Shown in pieces: positions 1 through 4,084 of a stretch of DNA of 5,497 nt. Both the position numbers and the translations under genes were made by a program. The stretch comes from GWA2-46-15 sp964551525. Lineage in GTDB: Bacteria; Patescibacteriota; Minisyncoccia; Minisyncoccales; GWA2-46-15. The stretch spans positions 1-5,497 of the forward strand of contig CAZKCH010000024.1 of the NCBI GenBank assembly GCA_964551525.1, written 5' to 3'. The notes under the pieces are model-generated. The model saw nothing but the letters and a program-made list of their open reading frames with translations, searched no databases and had not been told where the DNA came from. Position 1 is the first letter of the stretch. The number at the start of each line of letters is the position of its first letter.

Positions 1-250
1 TACTTCGCCGGAATTAAGCCAAGCCAAGGTTTATGTCAGCGTTTTTCCGGAAAAAAATGCCAAAGCGGCTTTAAGCTCATTAACTAGTCGAATTTACTTT
101 TTACAGAAGGAGATTAACGAGCGGCTGCAAATGCGGCCGGTTCCCCGTCTATTCTTTTGTCAGGAAAAAGAAACCATTGTTGCCGGTCGGGTGGAAGAGT
201 TGTTGGAAAAAGTGAAAACAGAGCCGGTTGTGAAAAAGGATAAGAAATGA
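1..250 (+). CDS. rbfA: Ribosome-binding factor A, C-terminal part (5' end outside window)
   Basis: RbfA binds the 30S subunit and helps mature the 5' end of 16S rRNA. Only the last 82 residues are present, in the frame starting at base 2 and ending at TGA 248-250. The piece opens with TSPELSQAKVYVSVFPE, which matches the family's central strand (in E. coli a D-x-S-x-D-L-x-x-A-x-V-Y-V-S pattern). It continues with a helix ending in INERLQMRPVPRLFF, the conserved R-x-V-P-x-L-x-F segment near the RbfA C terminus. A lysine-rich tail (KKDKK) closes the protein, as is usual. The gene is followed after 16 bases by tRNA-Cys on the same strand. The partner genes usually found upstream of rbfA (infB, nusA) or downstream (truB) cannot be seen; truB is not directly downstream here. 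The assignment rests on motif recall, but the pattern is good. Confidence 0.88.
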   Translation, partial: TSPELSQAKVYVSVFPEKNAKAALSSLTSRIYFLQKEINERLQMRPVPRLFFCQEKETIVAGRVEELLEKVKTEPVVKKDKK

Positions 251-260
251 TATTTAAAAT
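231..260 (+). promoter_or_regulatory. Weak candidate promoter for tRNA-Cys / tRNA-Leu
   Basis: TAAAAT at 255-260 matches five of six bases of the -10 consensus and would place transcription start at about 266-267, exactly at the tRNA-Cys 5' end. There is no good -35 element: only a TGAAAA-like stretch lies about 18 bases upstream. The -10 overlaps the AT-rich gap after the rbfA stop, so read-through from rbfA is an equally good explanation for expression of the two tRNAs. Confidence 0.25.
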
Positions 261-266
261 TTAATC

Positions 267-338
267 GGCCTGGTAGCCAAGTAGCAAGGCAGCGCTCTGC
301 AAAAGCGCTATACGCGAGTGCAATTCTCGCCCAGGCCT
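267..338 (+). tRNA. tRNA-Cys(GCA) with unusual elbow bases
   Basis: A full cloverleaf can be drawn. The acceptor GGCCTGG (267-273) pairs perfectly with CCAGGCC (331-337), with discriminator T338 as expected for Cys. The anticodon stem GCGCT/AGCGC encloses the loop CTGCAAA, giving anticodon GCA (299-301). The T stem GCGAG/CTCGC encloses the loop TGCAATT. Position 55 is therefore G (base 320) instead of the near-universal U, and in the D loop position 18 is A (base 283) instead of G, while G19 and C56 are kept. The 3' CCA is not encoded. It lies 13 bases before tRNA-Leu(UAA) and is probably co-transcribed with it. Confidence 0.95.
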
Positions 339-351
339 CAAAATTAAATAC

Positions 352-434
352 GCCCGGGTGGCGAAACGGGAAACGCACAACACTTAAAATGTTGCGAGCG
401 AAAGCTCTTGAGGGTTCAATTCCCTCTCCGGGCA
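352..434 (+). tRNA. tRNA-Leu(UAA)
   Basis: Acceptor GCCCGGG (352-358) pairs with TCCGGGC (427-433, one G-U pair), with discriminator A434. The anticodon stem CAACA/TGTTG holds the loop CTTAAAA, so the anticodon is UAA (385-387). A long variable arm built around CGAGCGAAAGCTCTTG identifies a class II tRNA. The T loop is the canonical TTCAATT. No CCA is encoded. Its last base is directly followed by the stop codon of the convergent 3D-domain gene, so there is no room for a separate terminator on either strand. Confidence 0.96.
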
Positions 435-968
435 CTATCTTATTGTCTCAATATAAGTATATTTGACGCCGAAGAGGCGGGCTTGGTACGAAGAGGGAAA
501 CCAAACATCAATGGTGAGATCACCAACCCTTTCATTCATTCTGTCTTCAACCACGAAGACTTTTGAACCGAAATACTGGGGAATCCTGATTTTTGTGCCG
601 AAAGGAAGTAAGTTGCTGGCAACCACGCCATCTCTGGTTTGAGTGCCCGCGGCTGTTAAAAACGGGGTGTCATCGGTTTCTTGAACAGAGCTGGAATAGC
701 CGGTGATAACCATAGAAATGGTTTCTATCACCGTATAAGTCGGCTTCGGCGGATAATGATTACTATTGGGGAGAAGGGAGTTTTCCTGGATTGAGGGAGT
801 CAGGGTCTGATCTGTTGATGGATTTTTCGGATATGCAAAATTCGCTTCGGCTTCGGCCAAGGAGCTTGAAGGGGCAAAAACGGTCAGAATCGGCAGGAAT
901 AAGAGAGAAAACAATGCCCCGGAGAGTAGAATCGCCCTGTAAGGACGCTTATGGCTATTAGTAGACAT
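435..968 (-). CDS. 3D-domain (RlpA/MltA-like barrel) envelope protein
   Basis: This is a 177-residue protein. After a basic N terminus (KRPYR) comes a hydrophobic segment at about residues 12-31, then SLAEAEA, which could be a signal peptidase site or simply follow a membrane anchor. A low-complexity, proline- and serine-rich linker runs to about residue 80. Residues 86-177 fit the 3D domain (a double-psi beta-barrel found in cell-wall-acting proteins): ITGYSSS, then TAAGTQTRDGVVASN, LLPFGTKIRIP, VVEDR with D142, and TIDVWF with D154, ending in the usual aromatic strand. Of the three aspartates that name the domain, the first is replaced by N119, so the pattern is N-D-D. A role in peptidoglycan binding or cleavage is inferred from the family and not shown. 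The ATG at 968 is supported by the promoter just upstream. The stop codon abuts tRNA-Leu(UAA). Confidence 0.88.
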   Translation of the reverse strand: MSTNSHKRPYRAILLSGALFSLLFLPILTVFAPSSSLAEAEANFAYPKNPSTDQTLTPSIQENSLLPNSNHYPPKPTYTVIETISMVITGYSSSVQETDDTPFLTAAGTQTRDGVVASNLLPFGTKIRIPQYFGSKVFVVEDRMNERVGDLTIDVWFPSSYQARLFGVKYTYIETIR

Positions 969-972
969 TTTT

Positions 973-993
973 AAATCCCCTAAGGGGGGATTT
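973..993 (-). promoter_or_regulatory. Leader hairpin of the 3D-domain gene
   Basis: A perfect 8-bp inverted repeat, AAATCCCC and GGGGATTT, is separated by five bases. On the minus strand it begins about where the promoter at 998-1026 predicts the mRNA 5' end, and it finishes four bases before the ATG. The purine-rich GGGGA that could serve as a weak ribosome-binding site is inside the 3' arm, so the hairpin could limit initiation or protect the 5' end. It may instead be a generic intergenic palindrome. It is not followed by a T-run on either strand, so it is not a good terminator. Confidence 0.5.
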
Positions 994-997
994 AGCT

Positions 998-1026
998 AGT
1001 TTAGCTCAACCCGGGACCAGTGTCAA
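998..1026 (-). promoter_or_regulatory. Sigma70-type promoter of the 3D-domain gene
   Basis: On the minus strand there is a perfect -35 box TTGACA (1026-1021), a 17-base spacer and TAAACT as -10 (1003-998). Start of transcription would fall near 990-993, giving a leader of roughly 22-25 bases. The same -10 hexamer and the same spacer length occur in the promoter in front of the S1 gene (5214-5242), which supports both. Confidence 0.75.
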
Positions 1027-1030
1027 GACC

Positions 1031-1050
1031 AAAAATAAGCTTAAATAAGC
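1031..1050 (-). terminator. Weak terminator-like hairpin after tRNA-Gly
   Basis: Reading the minus strand downstream of tRNA-Gly, AGCTT-ATTT-AAGCT forms a 5-bp stem with a 4-base loop and is followed by TATTTTT. The stem is short and AT-rich, so termination is uncertain. If it works it would separate the tRNA array from the 3D gene, which has its own promoter a few bases further on. Confidence 0.3.
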
Positions 1051-1072
1051 TCATTTTAAGCGATTTTAAGCG
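1033..1072. repeat. Short decamer repeats beside tRNA-Gly
   Basis: Four similar units follow each other: AAATAAGCTT, AAATAAGCTC, then ATTTTAAGCG twice in exact tandem. The last unit runs four bases into the 3' end of tRNA-Gly (its acceptor strand starts at 1070). The core AAGC recurs at 1037, 1047, 1058 and 1068. This could be slippage-derived. The exact 10-bp duplication next to the tRNA end is directly visible, but its meaning is unknown. Confidence 0.5.
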
Positions 1073-1139
1073 GGCGATGGGAATCGAACCCACGTACTCT
1101 GATTGGCAACCAGATGCACTACCATTGTGCTACGCCCGC
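1069..1139 (-). tRNA. tRNA-Gly(GCC)
   Basis: Acceptor GCGGGCG (minus strand, 1139-1133) pairs perfectly with CGCCCGC (1076-1070), with discriminator U from base 1069. The anticodon loop TTGCCAA gives GCC. The T loop TTCGATT and D loop AATGGTA are canonical, with G18, G19 and U55. No CCA is encoded. Its 5' acceptor strand also forms one arm of the palindrome lying immediately upstream, so the precursor can fold in two ways. Confidence 0.96.
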
Positions 1140-1178
1140 CTACGTCCTGCTTTGCAGGACTTCGGCGGGCAGGCCCGC
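1134..1178. repeat. REP-like GC-rich palindrome sharing the tRNA-Gly 5' end
   Basis: Outer arms GCCCGCC (1134-1140) and GGCGGGC (1164-1170) enclose an internal loop TAC/TTC and an inner perfect stem GTCCTGC/GCAGGAC (1144-1160) with loop TTT. A second way to pair GCGGG with CCCGC (1165-1178) exists. The first six bases of the left arm are the acceptor strand of tRNA-Gly. The element shares the strings GACTTCG and GGCGGGC with the palindrome inside the S1 gene (4513-4544), so they may belong to one repeat family. Such palindromes are, from memory, common in Parcubacteria-type genomes; this was not checked. Confidence 0.6.
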
Positions 1179-1198
1179 GAAAGTTAGCAAAGCTAGAC

Positions 1199-1274
1199 TG
1201 GTGCCGAGGGTCAGACTTGCACTGACGACCACATCTTTTTCAGAGATGTGCTCTACTACCTGAGCTACCTCGGC
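1199..1274 (-). tRNA. tRNA-Phe(GAA) with unusual elbow bases and encoded CCA
   Basis: Acceptor GCCGAGG (1274-1268) pairs with CCTCGGC (1209-1203), discriminator A, followed by an encoded CCA (1201-1199). The anticodon stem CATCT/AGATG holds CTGAAAA, giving GAA. The T stem GTCAG/CTGAC holds TGCAAGT, so position 55 is G. The D loop AGGTAGTA gives A at 18 and G at 19. The same A18 plus G55 combination is present in tRNA-Cys of this window. All stems are intact, so the gene looks functional and not decayed. Confidence 0.95.
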
Positions 1275-1282
1275 CTGGTTTT

Positions 1283-1311
1283 ACCATAAACCATAAACTA
1301 TAAACTTTCAA
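1283..1311 (-). promoter_or_regulatory. Candidate promoter for tRNA-Phe / tRNA-Gly, made of heptamer repeats
   Basis: On the minus strand TTGAAA (1311-1306) is followed after 17 bases by TATGGT (1288-1283, four of six consensus bases). Predicted start is about 1276, two bases before tRNA-Phe. The plus strand here is a period-7 tandem, ACCATAA, ACCATAA, ACTATAA (1283-1303), so the -10 match could simply reflect the repeat. Read-through from the upstream tRNA genes is the alternative. Confidence 0.35.
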
Positions 1312-1318
1312 TTTTCCG

Positions 1319-1390
1319 TGGGCGCTGAGGGATTTGGACCCCCGGCCTTCTCAGTGTAAATGAGACGCTCTACCCCTGAGCTAAGCGCCC
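1319..1390 (-). tRNA. tRNA-Val(UAC) with C at position 55
   Basis: Acceptor GGGCGCT (1390-1384) pairs perfectly with AGCGCCC (1326-1320), discriminator A from base 1319. The anticodon stem TCTCA/TGAGA holds TTTACAC, giving UAC. The T loop is TCCAAAT, so position 55 is C instead of U. The D loop AGGGGTA keeps G18 and G19, so an 18-55 contact would be G-C. No CCA is encoded. The other tRNA-Val in the window shows the same C55. Confidence 0.95.
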
Positions 1391-1444
1391 AATAGTCAGG
1401 TTAATGCGCGGGAGACAGGCGAACCTTTCTACCATCTCTATGTG

Positions 1445-1526
1445 TGCCCAGGGTGGGATTTGAACCCACACGGGTTGCCCCATGCGCCCCTCAAACGCAC
1501 GCGTATGCCAATTCCGCCACCTGGGC
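1445..1526 (-). tRNA. tRNA-Leu(GAG)
   Basis: Acceptor GCCCAGG (1526-1520) pairs perfectly with CCTGGGC (1452-1446), discriminator A. The anticodon stem TGCGT/GCGCA (closing T-G pair) holds TTGAGGG, giving GAG. A long variable arm around GGGGCAACCC marks class II. The T loop TTCAAAT is canonical. No CCA is encoded. It starts four bases after the rplS stop codon, so it is probably cut from the rplS transcript. The 54 bases between it and tRNA-Val(UAC) hold no recognisable gene. Confidence 0.95.
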
Positions 1527-1530
1527 ATTT

Positions 1531-1887
1531 CTATTTTATTGTCGACTCTTCTTTGAACTTTGCCCGCTTGCCCTTTGCGCCTCTCAAATAATATAGCTTT
1601 GCCCGTCTGACTTTTGACTTTCTCAAAATTTCAATTTTCTGGATTGAGGGCGAATGAAGCGGTAAAACCATTTCCATGCCCACGCCGGCCGCGATTCTTC
1701 TGATCGTAATCGTTGCTCCGGCTTCTTTGCCGTGCTTTCGGGCAATGACTAAACCCTCGAAGGCGTGAACCCTTTCTTTATCCCCTTCTTTGATGATCTG
1801 GAAGATTTTCACTTCTTGCCCGGGTCGGATATCGGGCAGATCTTTTTTTAAATATGGTTCACTGAACTTTTGCATTTTGTCTGGCAT
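1531..1887 (-). CDS. rplS: Large ribosomal subunit protein L19
   Basis: L19 sits at the 30S-50S interface. The 118-residue product shows the family signatures: RPGQEVKI near the N terminus, RVHAFEGLVIARKHG, ATITIRRIAAGVGMEMVLPLHSP, and the C-terminal KVRRAKLYYLRGAKGKRAKFKE. Length fits the 110-120 residues usual for L19. The frame stays open further upstream, but that part would run into tRNA-Val(GAC) and lacks L19 character, so the ATG at 1887 (MPDKMQKF) is preferred. ATG 1875 (MQKF) is also possible, and neither has a clear Shine-Dalgarno sequence. The 24-base gap to the upstream tRNA is very AT-rich and includes a TTTAAT-T-ATTAAA palindrome (1897-1909). Flanking tRNA genes on the same strand, 24 bases upstream and 4 bases downstream, suggest a mixed tRNA/mRNA transcript. 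The more usual rpsP/trmD neighbours are absent. Confidence 0.96.
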   Translation of the reverse strand: MPDKMQKFSEPYLKKDLPDIRPGQEVKIFQIIKEGDKERVHAFEGLVIARKHGKEAGATITIRRIAAGVGMEMVLPLHSPSIQKIEILRKSKVRRAKLYYLRGAKGKRAKFKEESTIK

Positions 1888-1911
1888 ATAAGTTTGTTTA
1901 ATTATTAAATC

Positions 1912-1986
1912 TGGTGCGCGCACAAGGAATCGGACCTTGGGCCTCTTCGATGTCAACGAAGCGCTCTACCGCTGAGCTATGCGCGC
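1912..1986 (-). tRNA. tRNA-Val(GAC) with C at position 55 and encoded CCA
   Basis: Acceptor GCGCGCA (1986-1980) pairs perfectly with TGCGCGC (1922-1916), discriminator A, followed by an encoded CCA (1914-1912). The anticodon stem CTTCG/CGAAG holds TTGACAT, giving GAC. The T stem CAAGG/CCTTG holds TCCGATT, so position 55 is C. The D loop AGCGGTA keeps G18 and G19. Together with tRNA-Val(UAC) this covers all four valine codons. Confidence 0.95.
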
Positions 1987-2003
1987 ATGGGCGCGGTTGG
2001 AAT

Positions 2004-2045
2004 CGCCCCGTCATCCGACGGGGCGTGGGGTCGGATGACCCCACG
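2004..2045. repeat. Two abutting hairpins with mutually complementary loops
   Basis: Stem 1 is CGCCCCGTC/GACGGGGCG (2004-2012 and 2017-2025) with loop ATCC. Stem 2 is CGTGGGGTC/GACCCCACG (2024-2032 and 2037-2045) with loop GGAT. Both stems are 9 bp and perfect, and they share two bases at 2024-2025. The two loops are reverse complements, and so are the 10-base cores GTCATCCGAC (2010-2019) and GTCGGATGAC (2030-2039), so a kissing or alternative long-range pairing is possible. It lies between tRNA-Ile and tRNA-Val(GAC), in a gap with no coding potential of its own. Confidence 0.65.
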
Positions 2046-2066
2046 GACCTTCTACCTCCTTCTTTA

Positions 2067-2084
2067 TCTCGCCTCCTGGCGAGA
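2067..2084. repeat. Third hairpin in the tRNA-Ile / tRNA-Val spacer
   Basis: TCTCGCC (2067-2073) and GGCGAGA (2078-2084) pair perfectly around the loop TCCT. Like its two neighbours it has a four-base loop. No T-run follows on either strand, so it is unlikely to be a terminator. It could be a processing signal for the tRNA precursor or part of the same palindromic element as 2004-2045. Confidence 0.5.
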
Positions 2085-2097
2085 CCCAAAATTTTCG

Positions 2098-2169
2098 TGG
2101 AGCTGGATGGAGTCGAACCATCTACATCGACTTTATAAGAGTCGCGTTCTGCCGATGAACTACAGCTCC
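2098..2169 (-). tRNA. tRNA-Ile(UAU)
   Basis: Acceptor GGAGCTG (2169-2163) pairs perfectly with CAGCTCC (2105-2099), discriminator A from base 2098. The anticodon stem CGACT/AGTCG is fully paired and its 7-base loop CTTATAA gives UAU, reading AUA. The T loop TTCGACT and D loop ATCGGCA are canonical. No CCA is encoded. Most bacteria read AUA with a CAU tRNA modified to lysidine, so a directly encoded UAU anticodon is unusual. It starts 30 bases after the ftsH stop with no clear promoter or terminator between. Confidence 0.93.
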
Positions 2170-2199
2170 GAATCTTGGGTTAAAAAACGCGCTCTACTA

Positions 2200-4083
2200 C
2201 TAAACCGTTTTTACTCTTATTTTTGGCCCGCTGGTCTTTTTTACCATCATCGTCGGCTCCCCTTGTTTTTTGCCGATTAACTCCTCAAATTCCCTTCTTT
2301 CGATTATCTCCTTTTGTATCAAAGTTTTAGCAACGTTGTCCATCATTTTTTTGTTGCGCCTCAGTGTTTTTTCCGCCGTTATTTTCGCTTCATCGATTAT
2401 TTTTCTCACTTCAATATCAATCAGTTCGGCGGTTTTTTCCGAATACGGCTTCTGGAAAGAGTCCCGGGTGAAAAATAAATCATCGTCGCTGTCGGTTTCA
2501 AAATTTATCGGCCCTAAAGACGACATGCCGTATTCTTTGACCAGTTTTTTCGCCCAAAAAGAGGCTTTTTCCAAATCATTGCCGGCGCCGGTGGTGATTT
2601 CTTTGAATTTTATCTTTTCGGCGCAGAAGCCGCCGAGCATCACTGCGATTTCCGCCATCATTTCGGTTTTGCTTTTTATCCTTTTCTCTTCCGAGGGCAT
2701 TTTCAGCGTGTAGCCGGCGGCCATGCCTCGGGCAATAATGGAAATTTTTCTCACCGGTTCGGCGTGGGGCAAGAAGGCGGCCACTAAGGCATGGCCGACT
2801 TCGTGGAAAGCGGTAATCTCCTTTTCTTTCTTGGAAAGGATATGGCTTTTTCTTTCCGGGCCCAAAAGGACTTTTTCAATCGATTCCAGCAAGTCCTCTT
2901 GAAAAACTTGGGTTTTGTTTTTCCGGGCCGCCATCAGCGCCGCTTCATTGGCGATATTGGCCAGGTCAGCGCCGGAAAATCCCGGCGTTCTTTCCGCCAC
3001 TTCCCTTAGATTATGGTTTATCGCCAGCGGCTTGTCTTGGCAGTGGATTTTCAGAATGTCTTCGCGATCATTAATATCGGGCAAATCCAGAACAATTCTG
3101 CGGTCGAAGCGGCCGGGTCGCAAAAGCGCCGGGTCTAAGATATCGCCTCTGTTGGTGGCCGCGACCACGATGCGGCCGTCGTTTTTTTCAAAACCGTCCA
3201 TTTCCGCCAGAATCTGGTTCAGGGTTTGTTCCCTTTCTTCGTGCGAACCGGCCATGCCCGTGCCCCTCATTTTGCCGATGCTGTCGATTTCGTCAATAAA
3301 AATAATGGCGCGACCGGCTTTTTTTGCCTGTTCGAATAAGCTGCGTACCCGGGAAGCGCCGACGCCGACAAAAAGCTCAACGAATTCAGAACCGGAAACC
3401 GAAAGAAAAGGCACACCCGCTTCGGTGGCAATAGCTCGGGCGAGCATGGTTTTGCCCGTTCCCGGCGGTCCGATCAAGAGCACGCCTTTGGGGATTTTCG
3501 CGCCCATGGCCAGATATTTTTTCGGGTTTTTGAGAAAATCAACGATTTCTCTTAATTCTTCTTTGGCTTCTTTAAGCCCGGCCACGTCTTTAAAGCTGAT
3601 TTTATCGTGGGGCGCTCCGCCTTCGCCGAAAAGCCGCGCCTTGGTTTTGGTAAAATCAAAAACCTGGCCGGCGCCCATTTTTGTCTGGCGGAACATCATC
3701 CAGAAGAAAAAGCCGAATAAAAGCAGGGGCAGGAGAAAAGAAAGAATGTTGCTCAAGACGGCAAAGGTGTCGTTTTCTTTTTCGACAATAATATCAATTT
3801 TTTTCAGTTTTTCCGGATCAACGCCGTAATTAGCCAGGGTTTCGGAAAGCGAGCTTTCCTGCTCTTTTTGGGCCACGGCGGTCTGATTGTCAGCGAGAGC
3901 GATTTTAAGATCATTGCCTTCAATGGTAATTTTTTTAACTTTGTCCTGGTTGATCTGTTCGACTAACTGCGACAAAGAAAATTGCCCCGCTTTGTTAGCG
4001 GGCTGAAAGAAAGACGAGAAAATCACCGATAAGGCCACGAAAATCATGGCGACGGTGAAAAAGTTTTTCAAAAGAGGAGACAT
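2200..4083 (-). CDS. ftsH: ATP-dependent zinc metalloprotease FtsH
   Basis: FtsH is a hexameric membrane-anchored AAA+ protease that degrades misfolded membrane proteins and selected regulators. The product has 627 residues, close to the family norm. Membrane segments lie at about 8-26 and 109-131, with the external domain between them. The AAA+ domain follows: Walker A GPPGTGKT at 205-212, pore loop FVG at 238-240, Walker B IFIDEID at 261-267, and the second region of homology with DPALLRPGRFDRR (arginine fingers R322 and R325). The zinc site is HEVGH at 427-431, with V replacing the more common A, and the third ligand is most likely D503 in TTGAGNDLEKA. The protease therefore looks fully active. 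The tail after about 600 is lysine-rich and variable. The ATG is one base after the S1 stop, and AGGAGG lies 14 bases before it, inside the S1 gene, so the two genes are very probably co-transcribed. Confidence 0.98.
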   Translation of the reverse strand: MSPLLKNFFTVAMIFVALSVIFSSFFQPANKAGQFSLSQLVEQINQDKVKKITIEGNDLKIALADNQTAVAQKEQESSLSETLANYGVDPEKLKKIDIIVEKENDTFAVLSNILSFLLPLLLFGFFFWMMFRQTKMGAGQVFDFTKTKARLFGEGGAPHDKISFKDVAGLKEAKEELREIVDFLKNPKKYLAMGAKIPKGVLLIGPPGTGKTMLARAIATEAGVPFLSVSGSEFVELFVGVGASRVRSLFEQAKKAGRAIIFIDEIDSIGKMRGTGMAGSHEEREQTLNQILAEMDGFEKNDGRIVVAATNRGDILDPALLRPGRFDRRIVLDLPDINDREDILKIHCQDKPLAINHNLREVAERTPGFSGADLANIANEAALMAARKNKTQVFQEDLLESIEKVLLGPERKSHILSKKEKEITAFHEVGHALVAAFLPHAEPVRKISIIARGMAAGYTLKMPSEEKRIKSKTEMMAEIAVMLGGFCAEKIKFKEITTGAGNDLEKASFWAKKLVKEYGMSSLGPINFETDSDDDLFFTRDSFQKPYSEKTAELIDIEVRKIIDEAKITAEKTLRRNKKMMDNVAKTLIQKEIIERREFEELIGKKQGEPTMMVKKTSGPKIRVKTV

Positions 4084-4084
4084 T

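Noticed and set aside
160..435. Minus-strand open frame over the rbfA end and two tRNAs
   Set aside because: It is antisense to rbfA, tRNA-Cys and tRNA-Leu(UAA).
1283..1310. Heptamer repeats as a CRISPR or iteron array
   Set aside because: Only three units of seven bases without spacers, and they coincide with a possible promoter; too short for either.
1391..1444. Possible tRNA remnant between tRNA-Val(UAC) and tRNA-Leu(GAG)
   Set aside because: The minus strand has GGTTCG followed by CCCGCGCA, which recalls a T arm and acceptor end, but the T stem does not pair and no 5' half is present.
1888..1956. Longer N terminus of L19 (141 residues)
   Set aside because: The extra 23 residues overlap tRNA-Val(GAC) and do not look like L19; ATG 1887 fits the family length.
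2181..2207. D-arm-like string overlapping the ftsH stop
   Set aside because: GTAGAGC on the minus strand recalls a tRNA D arm, but no acceptor or T arm accompanies it and it overlaps coding sequence.
2181..2210. Terminator after ftsH (AAAAACG ... CGTTTTTT)
   Set aside because: The 7-bp stem is almost all A-T with a loop of over 15 bases; it is not a convincing intrinsic terminator.
1914..2280. Open frames on both strands across tRNA-Val, the hairpins and tRNA-Ile
   Set aside because: They read through clear tRNA genes and palindromes and resemble no protein; typical spurious calls in tRNA clusters.
2915..3829. 304-residue plus-strand open frame over ftsH
   Set aside because: It is antisense to the conserved AAA+ domain of FtsH, has low-complexity Ser/Arg/Pro composition and no ribosome-binding site; shadow of ftsH.
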